Below, piece after piece: positions 1-7,882 of a stretch of DNA of 37,968 nucleotides. The notes under the pieces were generated by a model that saw nothing but the letters and a program-made list of their open reading frames with translations, made no database searches and was not told where the DNA came from. The translations under genes were made by a program, and so were the position numbers. How positions within the stretch are numbered: the stretch's first letter is position 1; every line of letters begins with the position of its first letter. Source of the DNA: Betaproteobacteria bacterium (GTDB lineage Bacteria > Pseudomonadota > Gammaproteobacteria > Burkholderiales > Casimicrobiaceae); the NCBI GenBank assembly GCA_018971195.1, contig JAGXBK010000013.1, positions 1 to 37,968 on the forward strand, given 5' to 3'.

Positions 1-25
1 AAGGGTCAACAGCCGCCGGGCAGCG

Positions 26-43
26 GACATTCCGCGGAATGTC
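26..43. promoter_or_regulatory. Perfect 18-bp palindrome, probable operator upstream of the SDR gene
   Basis: GACATTCCGCGGAATGTC is identical to its own reverse complement over all 18 bases, and the symmetry stops at both ends. It lies 61 bases before the chosen start of the dehydrogenase. There is no loop and no T-run after it, so a dimeric repressor site (TetR-like symmetry) is a better guess than a terminator. No regulator gene is visible in the window. Confidence 0.45.
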
Positions 44-104
44 GCGGCGCAGGGAGGTGCTAAATTACGTCCCGGCGCGCATCCACGCCTGCGACGGAGA
101 ACGC

Positions 105-851
105 ATGAACCAGCTCGACTTGAGGAACCGGCGCGCCGTCGTCACCGGAGGCGCTGCGGGCATCGGCTTCGCGATTGCCCAGCGCATGATCGCGAGCGAG
201 GCGAGGGTGATGCTCTGGGACCGCGACCCGGCGGGGCTGGACCGGGCCCGCAGCGAGCTCGGCGCGCAGGCGATCGCGATGGCCGTCGACGTCGCCGACA
301 ACGATGCGGTCGAGCGCGCGGCCAGGGCCACCGAGGCCTCGATGGCGGGTATCGACATCCTCGTCTGCTCGGCGGGCGTGACCGGCCCCAACACGACGAC
401 CTGGGAATACCCAGTCGACGCCTGGCGCCAGGTGTTCGACGTAAACGTCCACGGACTTTTCTACTGCAACCGCGCGATCGTCCCGATCATGCGCAAGACG
501 GGCTACGGCCGCATCGTCAACATCGCCTCGGTCGCGGGCAAGGAAGGCAACCCGAACGCAGCTGCCTACAGCGCGTCCAAGGCGGCGGTGATCGGTCTCA
601 CCAAGTCGCTCGGCAAGGAGCTCGCCAGGACCGACATCCGCGTCAACTGCGTCACCCCCGCGGCGGTGCGTACGGCGATCTTCGATCAGATGACGCAGCA
701 GCACATCGACTTCATGCTGTCGAAGATCCCGATGGGACGCTTCGGCAGCGTCGACGAGATCGCAGCGATGGTCTGCTGGCTCGCCTCCGAGGAATGCTCG
801 TTCTCGACCGGTGCGGTGTTCGATCTCTCTGGCGGGCGCGCGACGTACTGA
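105..851 (+). CDS. SDR-family NAD(P)-dependent oxidoreductase (FabG-like)
   Basis: This is a cytoplasmic short-chain dehydrogenase/reductase of 248 residues, the classical SDR length. The N-terminal Rossmann glycine motif TGGAAGIG, the CSAGVTG segment (equivalent of NNAG) and the catalytic YSASK motif with an upstream serine (NIASVAG) are all visible, and the C-terminus ends in the usual LSGGRATY-type tail. The ATG at 105 is chosen because GGAGA stands just before it and the protein then begins at the first beta strand. An in-frame ATG at 39 would add 22 residues without family resemblance. Substrate cannot be read from sequence: 3-oxoacyl-ACP reductase, sugar or hydroxy-acid dehydrogenases look alike. 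The palindrome at 26-43 may control it. Confidence 0.9.
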   Translation: MNQLDLRNRRAVVTGGAAGIGFAIAQRMIASEARVMLWDRDPAGLDRARSELGAQAIAMAVDVADNDAVERAARATEASMAGIDILVCSAGVTGPNTTTWEYPVDAWRQVFDVNVHGLFYCNRAIVPIMRKTGYGRIVNIASVAGKEGNPNAAAYSASKAAVIGLTKSLGKELARTDIRVNCVTPAAVRTAIFDQMTQQHIDFMLSKIPMGRFGSVDEIAAMVCWLASEECSFSTGAVFDLSGGRATY

Positions 852-853
852 GG

Positions 854-1159
854 TCAGTCGCGTTTCTTCAGCACTGCTTCACGCAGCAGGGCGTTGACTC
901 TCGTCTGCCAGCCACGCCCGGTTGCCCGAAGCGCCGCGAGGACGTCGCGCTCGAGACGCAGGGATACCATGGTCCGCGGTGACTCGCTGCGCGGACGCCC
1001 GCGTTTCATCGCACGCTGAAACGCCGCGCGTCCTTCCTCCGGAGATACCGGGGTTCCCCCGACGGTCCACTGGCCGGTCGCAAGTGACTTGGTCGTCAGT
1101 TCGGATGCGTCGTCATCATCGCGCGACGAACGCTTCGAACCGCCTTTGCTCCCGCTCAT
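854..1159 (-). CDS. brnA: BrnA family antitoxin (ribbon-helix-helix)
   Basis: This 101-residue protein is the likely antitoxin of a type II toxin-antitoxin pair. The C-terminal half, from about residue 62, has a ribbon-helix-helix pattern: a short strand with MVSLRLERDVL, then two helices ending near NALLREAVLKK. The N-terminal part is charged (SKRSSRDDDDASE) and probably contacts the toxin. In the family, BrnA neutralises BrnT and represses the operon by binding its promoter. It starts inside the 3' end of brnT with a 44-bp overlap and a GAGG ribosome site inside the toxin gene, so the two are translationally coupled, toxin first. It ends three bases from the convergent SDR gene. Confidence 0.85.
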   Translation of the reverse strand: MSGSKGGSKRSSRDDDDASELTTKSLATGQWTVGGTPVSPEEGRAAFQRAMKRGRPRSESPRTMVSLRLERDVLAALRATGRGWQTRVNALLREAVLKKRD

Positions 1160-1391
1160 TGCAGTGCCTCATCGAAATGATGCGACGCCCGGGGCCGCGC
1201 TGTGTCCACACGACGATCGTGATTCTGTCATCCAGCAATCCGACCGTCACCATCCGCACTTCGCCGTAATTGCGCCGAACATCCTCGAAGCTGATTGCCG
1301 GTCCCGCGAACAGCTCGTCGGCTCGAGCGAAATCGAGTCCGCGCTCGCGCATTGTCTGTTCGCGCTTCGCGGAGTCGAACGTGATTTCCAA
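1116..1391 (-). CDS. brnT: BrnT family ribonuclease toxin
   Basis: A 91-residue protein matching BrnT, a small RelE-fold toxin that cleaves RNA and arrests growth. The start EITFDSAKREQTMRERGLDF and the body (ADELFAG, a VTVGLLDDRITIVVWT strand pair, then RRIISMRHCNEREQRRFE) follow the family pattern. The charged C-terminal segment holds several arginines of the sort used for RNA cleavage. The start codon is TTG; no in-frame ATG lies upstream, and the next ATG (residue 14) would remove the first beta strand. A good promoter lies so close that the mRNA may be leaderless (see the promoter entry). Gene order toxin then antitoxin, with overlap, is normal for brnTA. Confidence 0.85.
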   Translation of the reverse strand: MEITFDSAKREQTMRERGLDFARADELFAGPAISFEDVRRNYGEVRMVTVGLLDDRITIVVWTQRGPGRRIISMRHCNEREQRRFEAFVAR

Positions 1392-1394
1392 ATA

Positions 1395-1423
1395 ATTGTA
1401 TTGACATTAATTCTATCCGTCAA
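1395..1423 (-). promoter_or_regulatory. Sigma-70-type promoter of brnTA, almost on the toxin start codon
   Basis: Read on the minus strand, TTGACG (1418-1423) and TACAAT (1395-1400) are separated by exactly 17 bases, close to the housekeeping consensus. The TTG codon of brnT begins three bases after the -10 box, so the expected transcription start (near 1388) falls on or just inside the first codon. The stretch is unusually AT-rich for this window, as expected for an autoregulated toxin-antitoxin operator. Confidence 0.6.
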
Positions 1424-1534
1424 CGGTACGCCCCGACATGTGCGTTGCACTCGTCCATCAGTCGTATCGCGGCTCGCGTTGTTGCCGCCGTTTCAGCATT
1501 CGATGCCGAGTGTCACCGTGAGCACGCGCTGCGA

Positions 1535-2536
1535 TCATCCCTTAACCCGCAGCATGATCTTGCCGATGTGCTTCGACGACTCCATCAGCGCGTGGCCCTT
1601 GGCTGCGTCGGCGAGGTCGAAAGACGCGTGGATGATCGTCTTCACCTCGCCGCGCTCGAGCAGTGGCCACACCTTGTCGCGCAACTCGCCCGCGAGGCGG
1701 GTCTTGCGCTCGCTGGGACTCGCGCGCAGCGTCGAGCCGCTGACCGTCAGGCGCTTCAGCATGATGAAGCGCCAGTCGCATTCGACCCGGCTGCCTTTGA
1801 GGAAGGCGATCTGCGACAGCCGCCCTTCGAGCGCGAGGCATTTGAGGTTCTTCTCGATGTAGTCCCCGCCGACCATGTCGAGGATCACGTCGACGCCGCG
1901 CTTGTCGGTGATCCTCTTGACCTCCTCCTGGAAATCCTGCGTCCGGTAATCGATCGCGTGGTCGGCGCCCATCTTCGCGCAGAACGCCGTCTTGTCGGGC
2001 GAGCCCGCGGTGGCGATCACCTTGGCGCCGAAGGCCTTTGCGAGCTGGATTGCGGCGAGGCCGATACCGCTGGTGCCGCCGTGCACCATGAACGACTCGC
2101 CGCGCTTCAGGCCGGCGCGGTCGAACACGTTGTTCCAGACGGTGAAGTAGTTCTCGGGCAGGCTCGCGGCCTGCTCGAGCGACCAGCCCTTGGGGATCGG
2201 CAGGCACCACGACGCGGGCGTCGTGCAGTATTCGGCGTAGCCACCGCCCGGCGTCAGCGCGCAGACCGGGTCGCCGATCGTCCATCCGGTGACGTCTTTG
2301 CCGCAGGCGACGATGCGGCCCGCGATCTCGAGGCCGAGGATCGGCGAGGCGTCGGGCGGCGGCGGGTAGGTGCCGGCGCGCTGCGCGCAGTCCGGACGGT
2401 TGATGCCTGCCCAGGCGACCTGGACCAGCACGTCGCCGGCGCGCGGCCGCGGCACCGGCCCTTCGGCGATCTCCAGGACCTCGGGCGGCCCGGCTTCGCG
2501 AACGGCAATGTGGCGCATCGTCGTGGGTATCGTCAT
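1535..2536 (-). CDS. NAD(P)H:quinone oxidoreductase, zinc-independent MDR family
   Basis: This 333-residue enzyme belongs to the medium-chain dehydrogenase/reductase superfamily, quinone oxidoreductase branch (like human PIG3/TP53I3), which reduces quinones or activated alkenes with NADPH. The N-terminal GroES-like domain contains AGINRPDCAQRAG and GLEIAGRI. The nucleotide-binding domain has HGGTSGIGLAAIQLAK around residues 148-163. Zinc-binding cysteines of alcohol dehydrogenases are not evident. The ATG at 2536 is used because the family begins with MRHIAVREAGPPE; an upstream in-frame extension to 2686 runs into the neighbouring gene and looks non-homologous. It lies 28 bases from the transporter gene on the same strand and may be co-transcribed with it. 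Confidence 0.88.
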   Translation of the reverse strand: MTIPTTMRHIAVREAGPPEVLEIAEGPVPRPRAGDVLVQVAWAGINRPDCAQRAGTYPPPPDASPILGLEIAGRIVACGKDVTGWTIGDPVCALTPGGGYAEYCTTPASWCLPIPKGWSLEQAASLPENYFTVWNNVFDRAGLKRGESFMVHGGTSGIGLAAIQLAKAFGAKVIATAGSPDKTAFCAKMGADHAIDYRTQDFQEEVKRITDKRGVDVILDMVGGDYIEKNLKCLALEGRLSQIAFLKGSRVECDWRFIMLKRLTVSGSTLRASPSERKTRLAGELRDKVWPLLERGEVKTIIHASFDLADAAKGHALMESSKHIGKIMLRVKG

Positions 2537-2564
2537 GTCTGCGTGCTCCGTCGAAGCGACGATT

Positions 2565-3758
2565 CTACCGGGCAGCGACCGGGCGCAGCACCAGCGCAAA
2601 GATCGAAGCGGCGAGCGCCGCAGCTGCCGACACCAGAAAGACCTTCGAAGCGCCGTGGGTCTCGACCAGCAGGCCGCCCAGGGCATTGCCCGCGCCGATG
2701 CCGCTTACGATGCAGGTCGTCGACCACGTGAAGGCCTCGGTCGCGTAGCGCTGCGGGGCGTAGGTGGACACGAGCAGCGATACGATGGTTACCGTCGGCG
2801 CGATGCAGAATCCCGCGAAGAACGCCGCCACCATCAGCAAGCTGACCGAGGAAATGGCTGCCTGCACGGCGACCGAAAGCGCGAGCATCACCAGCAGGCG
2901 TCGCAGTTGCCTCTCGACGGGCAGGGCGACGTGCATGCCGCCATACAGCAGGCCGCCGGCAGCGCTGCCGATGGAGTTGATCGCGATCAGGATCCCCGCG
3001 AGCGGCATGTGGCCCGACTGCGTCGCGAATCCCGGGTAGGCGACCTCGAGCAGTCCCAGGGAGAATGCCGTCGTCAGCGTGATCGCATAGACGACGAGGA
3101 GCTTGCCCTCGGTCAACGGTCCCAGCAGGTGGCGTTGCGGGGTCTGGTCGTGCTGCAGGTAGCGCAGCGCGGGCGAGGCAGCGAACACCGGCACGGCAAT
3201 CGCCGCGAACGCGAAGGCGGCGCCGAATGCGACCTCCGGCGAGCCGATCGCGAGCAGAAGTGCGATCAGCGACGGTCCCGCGGTGAATACGAACTCGACC
3301 GTGACCGCATCGAGCGCGAACGCGATGTTGCGCTGGCGAGCGTCGGCGAAGCGATTTCGCCACATCGTGCGCGTCAGCACCGCGACCGGCGGTGCGAACG
3401 CGCCGGCGAGCGCAGCGACCGCCCAGATCTCGTGCGTCGACAATGCGAGCGGCCGCGCGAGCCAGACGACCAGCAGCGCCGCCGGGTACACGATGCCGGT
3501 GACGAGCAGCAACTTGCGCGCACCATTGCGGTCGATGAAGCGGCCCACGAAGGGCGCGGTGATCGCCGCCGCGGCGAGGCAGGCGCCGACTGTCGCGCCC
3601 GCGACGGCGTAGGAGCCCGTCAGCGCGCGCACGTGGAGCAGCATCGCGAGATTGACGGTGCCCAGCGGCATCCGCGCGATCAGCGCCATCGCCACCAGCC
3701 GCGTGACGTCGGGCTGGCGGAAGAATGCCGCGTAGCGCGCGGCTGCGACCTTCAGCAC
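2565..3758 (-). CDS. Major facilitator superfamily transporter
   Basis: A 397-residue inner-membrane protein with about twelve hydrophobic segments in two halves, the usual MFS length and layout. The loop between helices 2 and 3 carries GRFIDRNGARKLLL, an MFS signature of the G-x-x-x-D-R-x-G-R-K kind. The midpoint holds a charged loop (RYLQHDQTPQRHLLGP). The start codon is GTG at 3758, with no clear ribosome site. The substrate is unknown; sugar or drug efflux MFS proteins look similar. It is followed by the quinone oxidoreductase, and dnaE ends 88 bases downstream of 3758, on the same strand and transcribed towards it. Confidence 0.85.
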   Translation of the reverse strand: MLKVAAARYAAFFRQPDVTRLVAMALIARMPLGTVNLAMLLHVRALTGSYAVAGATVGACLAAAAITAPFVGRFIDRNGARKLLLVTGIVYPAALLVVWLARPLALSTHEIWAVAALAGAFAPPVAVLTRTMWRNRFADARQRNIAFALDAVTVEFVFTAGPSLIALLLAIGSPEVAFGAAFAFAAIAVPVFAASPALRYLQHDQTPQRHLLGPLTEGKLLVVYAITLTTAFSLGLLEVAYPGFATQSGHMPLAGILIAINSIGSAAGGLLYGGMHVALPVERQLRRLLVMLALSVAVQAAISSVSLLMVAAFFAGFCIAPTVTIVSLLVSTYAPQRYATEAFTWSTTCIVSGIGAGNALGGLLVETHGASKVFLVSAAAALAASIFALVLRPVAAR

Positions 3759-3846
3759 TGCGAACCGGTCAGGGCGGGGGCGCGCAGCCCGGTTGCTGCC
3801 CGCTTGGGCCGCCCTCGCGCATTCGCAGCGATGGGATCGACGGGCA

Positions 3847-6800
3847 CTAGTACAGGATGCGTACGTTCTCGGGTGCGAGCCAGGCGGACAGCCGTTCGAT
3901 CAGCGCGTCGTCGAGATTGACCCGCCATGCGTCGGGCAGCTCGACTTCGCCGGCGATGCGATCACTGGCGTAGCGGACCGTCACCGGCTTCTCCCCCGGG
4001 CAAAACGGCTGCAGGATCTCCTCGAGCCGATCGGCCGCGGCGTTGCCGTTGCAGGCGATGTGCAGCCCTTTCGCCCAGCGCTTGCGCACTGCGCGGAGAT
4101 CGTAGACGGCTTCGCCGATGATGCGCAGGCCCTGCACCTCGCCGTCGTCGCTGACGCGCTGCATCACGCGCACTTCCATGACCACGAGCTGGTCCTCGCG
4201 CAGCAGCGCGCGCGCGCCGTCGAAGATCTCGGTGTAGACCATGATCTCGGCGCGGCCCTTGCCGTCGTCGAGGGTCACGAACGCCATCTTGCCGCGCCTG
4301 CTCGCCTGCACGCGCAGCGCCGTCACGACGCCCGCCACCAGCACGCGCTCGTTCCTCGGCTGCAGGTTGGCGAGCGATGTGCGGACGATGGGCGCGAGCT
4401 CGGCAGCCAGGCCCGCGAACGGGTGCCCGCTCAGGTAGAACCCCAGCGCGCCCTTCTCGTGGGCCAGCCGCTCGGCGTCGGTCCACTCGCGCACCGACGA
4501 CATCGCGGCGAGGCGCGCGGCGGGCTCCTCGCCGAACAGCGACACCTGCGCCGCCGTGGCCGCCGCCCGCTCGCCGGCGTCGAGCGCCATGCCCACCGAT
4601 GCGAACAGCGTCGCGCGGCTGCGGTCGACCGAGTCGAACGCGCCCGCCCGCACCAGTGCCTCGACGACGCGCCGGTTCACCAGCCGCTTGTCGACGCGGC
4701 GGCAGAAATCGAACAGGTCCGTGAACGGACCGTCGGCTTCGCGGGCGGCAACGATCGCGTTGATCGCGGCCTCTCCGGTGCCCTTGACTGCGCCCAACCC
4801 GAACCGGATGCTGCGCGCATCGACCGGCTCGAAGCGGTAGCGCGAGGCGTTGACGTCGGGCGGCAGGATCGCGAGCCCCTGCGCCACCGCGTCGTCGTAG
4901 AAGGATTTCACCTTGTCGGTGTCGTCCATGACCAGCGACAGGTTCGCCGCCATGAACGCCGCGGGGTGATGGGCCTTGAAGTACGCGGTCTGGTAGGCGA
5001 CCAGCGCGTAGGCAGCCGAGTGCGACTTGTTGAAGCCGTAGTCGGCGAACTTGGCCATCAGGTCGAACAGCTGCTCGGATTTCCCGTGCGACAGGCCGTT
5101 CTTCTCCGCGCCGGCGACGAAGATGCTGCGCTGCTGGTCCATCTCCTCCTTCTTCTTCTTGCCCATCGCGCGGCGGAGGAGGTCGGCATCGCCGAGCGTG
5201 TAGCCGCCGATCGCCTGCGCGATCTGCATGACCTGCTCCTGGTACACCATGACGCCGTAGGTGGGCTCGAGGATCGGCGCGAGACGCGGATCGAGGTACG
5301 CAACGCGCTCGCGACCGCTCTTGCGCGCGTTGTAGTCGGGGATCAGCTGCATCGGCCCGGGCCGGTACAGCGCGACCAGGGCGATGATGTCCTCGAAGCG
5401 TGTCGGCTGGGCTTGCTTCACCAGATCGCGCATGCCGCGTGACTCGAACTGGAACACCGCGGTGGTGTCGGCCCTGCGGAAGACGTCGTACGCTGCCTTG
5501 TCGTCGAGCGGGAGCGCTTCGAGCGAGACTGTCGACTGCGGATCGAGGTGGCGCACGTAGCGCAGCGTCCAGTCGAGGATCGTGAGCGTCGTCAGTCCCA
5601 GGAAGTCGAACTTGACCAGCCCCACGGCCTCGACATCGTCCTTGTCGAATTGCGACACCGGCGACTGCGCACCCGGCTGGACGTAGAGCGGGCAGAAATC
5701 GGTCAGCTTGCCCGGCGCGATCAGCACGCCTCCGGCGTGCATGCCGACGTTGCGCGGCAGGCCTTCGAGCTCGCAGGCCAGCGACAGCAGCTCGCGCACC
5801 TCCTCCTCGTCGGCTTCGCGCTGGTCGAGCAGCGGCTCGACGTCGCGCGCGTAGACGACATTCGCTTCGGGCTCGCCCTGGCGCCGCCGCAGCGTCACCG
5901 TCTTGCCCGGCTGGAACGGGATCAGCTTGGCGATGCCGTCGACGAACGAGTAGGGGAGGTCGAGGACGCGGCCGACGTCGCGCACCGCGGCCCTGGCGGC
6001 GAGGGTGCCGAAGGTCGCGATCTGCGATACCGACTCGGCACCGTACTTGTTCTTGACGTACTCGATCACCCGGTCGCGGCCGTCCTGGCAGAAATCGATG
6101 TCGAAGTCGGGCATCGACACGCGCTGGGGATTGAGGAAGCGCTCGAACAGAAGCTGGTAGCGCAGCGGATCGAGGTCGGTGATTCCCAGCGAATACGCGA
6201 CCAGCGACCCCGCCCCCGAGCCGCGCCCCGGACCCACGGGAACGCCGTGGTGCTTCGCCCAGTTGATGAAATCGGCGACGATCAGGAAGTAGCCGGAGAA
6301 ACCCATCTGCACGATCGTCTTGGTCTCGAAATCGAGGCGCGAGTCGTATTCGGGCCGGCGCTGCTCGAGCTCGGCAGCGTCGGGGAAGAGCTGTGCGAGG
6401 CGCGCCTCGAGCCCGCGCGCGGCTTCGTTGCGCAGGTGGTCGTCGAGCGTCACCCCTTCGGGCGTCGGAAACCGGGGCAGGTGGTTCTTGCCCAGCGGGA
6501 TCGTCAGGTTGCAGCGCTGCGCGATCGCCAGGGTATTGGCGAGCGCCTGCGGCAGGTCGGCGAACTTCTCCACCATCTCGGCCTGCGATGCGAAATACTG
6601 CTGCGGCGTGAAGCGGCGCGGCCTGCGCGTGTCGGCGAGCGAATGGCCTTCGGCGATGCACACGCGCGCCTCGTGCGCCCGGTAGTCCTCCGGCCGCAGG
6701 AACTGGACCGGATGCGTCGCGGCGATCGGCAGCGCGAGGCGATCGGCGAGCTCGGCGGTCGCACGCACCAGCGCATCGTCGTCGGCGCGCCCGGCGCGCT

Positions 6801-7311
6801 GCACCTCCAGCACGTAGCGTTGCGGAAACCACGCGGCCCACTCGCGGGCGAGGCGCGCGGCGCCGGCGGCGTTGGTCTGGAGCAGTGCCTGGCCGACGTC
6901 GCCGTCGCGCGCGCCGGAGAGCGCGATCAGGCCGTCGGTGCCCTCGGAGAACCACGCGCGCTGAAGCTCGGGGCGACCGCGATGCTGGTGGTGCAGGTAG
7001 GCGCGCGACAGCCAGTCGCAGAGCTTCAGGTAGCCGTCGCGCGACGCGGCGAGCAGCAGCACCCGCGAGGGCTGGTCGCGCTCGCTGTCGTTGGCGACCC
7101 ACAGGTCGCAACCGGCGATGGGCTTGACGCCGCGCGCGCGCGCGGCCCGGTAGAACTTGATCAGCCCGAACTGGTTCGCGAGGTCGGTGAGCGCGAGTGC
7201 CGGCATCCGGTCGGCCTCGGCGGCGGCGATCGCATCGTCGATGCGCAGCGTTCCGTCGGCGATCGAGAACTCGCTATGCAGTCGCAGATGGACGAAGCTC
7301 GGAGGAGGCAT
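3847..7311 (-). CDS. dnaE: DNA polymerase III alpha subunit
   Basis: The replicative polymerase catalytic subunit, 1,154 residues, close to the E. coli DnaE length of 1,160. The N-terminal PHP domain begins FVHLRLHSEFSIADG. The palm domain carries GPGRGSGAGSLVAY (about 361) and PDFDIDF (401-407), whose D402 and D404 correspond to the catalytic aspartates D401/D403 of E. coli. LVKFDFLGL supplies the third acidic residue. A helix-hairpin-helix/tandem region and an OB fold (VLVAGVVTALRVQ... FVTLDDGKGRAEIMVY) follow near the C-terminus. It acts in the replisome with DnaN, DnaQ and the clamp loader. The start ATG at 7311 gives the family N-terminus directly. It is DnaE1-type, not the mutagenic DnaE2. 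Confidence 0.98.
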   Translation of the reverse strand: MPPPSFVHLRLHSEFSIADGTLRIDDAIAAAEADRMPALALTDLANQFGLIKFYRAARARGVKPIAGCDLWVANDSERDQPSRVLLLAASRDGYLKLCDWLSRAYLHHQHRGRPELQRAWFSEGTDGLIALSGARDGDVGQALLQTNAAGAARLAREWAAWFPQRYVLEVQRAGRADDDALVRATAELADRLALPIAATHPVQFLRPEDYRAHEARVCIAEGHSLADTRRPRRFTPQQYFASQAEMVEKFADLPQALANTLAIAQRCNLTIPLGKNHLPRFPTPEGVTLDDHLRNEAARGLEARLAQLFPDAAELEQRRPEYDSRLDFETKTIVQMGFSGYFLIVADFINWAKHHGVPVGPGRGSGAGSLVAYSLGITDLDPLRYQLLFERFLNPQRVSMPDFDIDFCQDGRDRVIEYVKNKYGAESVSQIATFGTLAARAAVRDVGRVLDLPYSFVDGIAKLIPFQPGKTVTLRRRQGEPEANVVYARDVEPLLDQREADEEEVRELLSLACELEGLPRNVGMHAGGVLIAPGKLTDFCPLYVQPGAQSPVSQFDKDDVEAVGLVKFDFLGLTTLTILDWTLRYVRHLDPQSTVSLEALPLDDKAAYDVFRRADTTAVFQFESRGMRDLVKQAQPTRFEDIIALVALYRPGPMQLIPDYNARKSGRERVAYLDPRLAPILEPTYGVMVYQEQVMQIAQAIGGYTLGDADLLRRAMGKKKKEEMDQQRSIFVAGAEKNGLSHGKSEQLFDLMAKFADYGFNKSHSAAYALVAYQTAYFKAHHPAAFMAANLSLVMDDTDKVKSFYDDAVAQGLAILPPDVNASRYRFEPVDARSIRFGLGAVKGTGEAAINAIVAAREADGPFTDLFDFCRRVDKRLVNRRVVEALVRAGAFDSVDRSRATLFASVGMALDAGERAAATAAQVSLFGEEPAARLAAMSSVREWTDAERLAHEKGALGFYLSGHPFAGLAAELAPIVRTSLANLQPRNERVLVAGVVTALRVQASRRGKMAFVTLDDGKGRAEIMVYTEIFDGARALLREDQLVVMEVRVMQRVSDDGEVQGLRIIGEAVYDLRAVRKRWAKGLHIACNGNAAADRLEEILQPFCPGEKPVTVRYASDRIAGEVELPDAWRVNLDDALIERLSAWLAPENVRILY

Positions 7312-7397
7312 GGAAACGATGCGTGCGACTGGCGATGGAACGTGACCCGACGCCGATTCGTCCAGCGAGCGCCTGCTACAATTCTACCCCGACCATC

Positions 7398-7481
7398 GCG
7401 AAACAACGGGACGCGGATGAGCCCGAAGGACCGCCCCGAGGGCGACTGCCGGAGTGCAAGGCACGACGGCGAAACAACGGG
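7398..7481. repeat. 13-bp direct repeat flanking a 58-bp spacer
   Basis: GCGAAACAACGGG occurs at 7398-7410 and again at 7469-7481; each copy is followed within a few bases by a similar CCCGAAGG-type stretch. It lies across the start region of the small lipoprotein gene and looks like an old local duplication. Confidence 0.6.
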
Positions 7482-7815
7482 CCCGAAGGGTCTCCCCGAA
7501 GTTGCGTCGCGCAGCGGCACAGCGGCGTGGCTGTGCGCAATCTGCGCTGCGCTCGCGCTGTCGGCCTGCGCGCTGGGGCCGCCGATGCGCTCGGCGCCTG
7601 CGCAGCAGCCGACGGCGCCCCCGCTGCCACGCAACGCCGAGCCACCGGCTCCCGCGATCAATCTGTCGGGCTTCCCGCTGTCCTATCGCCAGGGATACGC
7701 GGATGGCTGCGCGAGTTCCGGCGGCGTCGTGCACAAGGACGCGTCGCGGTTTGCCGCCGATCCGAACTATCGCACCGGATGGCAGGACGGCGTCGCGCTG
7801 TGTCGCAGGAAGTAG
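7417..7815 (+). CDS. Small hypothetical lipoprotein
   Basis: The predicted product has 132 residues. A hydrophobic stretch AAWLCAICAALALSAC ends in a lipobox (LSAC), implying lipid attachment and an envelope location. After a proline/alanine linker comes a short conserved-looking domain with YRQGYADGC, FAADPNYRTGWQDGVALCRRK and two cysteines that could pair. The N-terminal region before the signal is oddly long (about 37 residues), polar and proline-rich, and the DNA encoding it contains a 13-bp direct repeat (7398-7410 and 7469-7481). The true start may be further in, but I find no good alternative ATG/GTG/TTG. A TACAAT box at 7377-7382 could be the -10 of its promoter; the -35 is weak. Function unknown. 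Confidence 0.6.
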   Translation: MSPKDRPEGDCRSARHDGETTGPKGLPEVASRSGTAAWLCAICAALALSACALGPPMRSAPAQQPTAPPLPRNAEPPAPAINLSGFPLSYRQGYADGCASSGGVVHKDASRFAADPNYRTGWQDGVALCRRK

Positions 7816-7882
7816 TCGGCGACCGCAACGGTTGCGTACGTCAGGAAGGCGCTGTCGACATGAAGATTTCCCGCGTGGCATC

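Noticed and set aside
1421-1567. Stretch between brnTA and the quinone oxidoreductase gene as a possible extra gene
   Set aside because: Short, no coding resemblance; the readable signal is the brnTA promoter.
5548-7815. 755-codon open frame on the plus strand over dnaE
   Set aside because: Shadow of dnaE except for its final 132 codons, which are the separate small lipoprotein gene.
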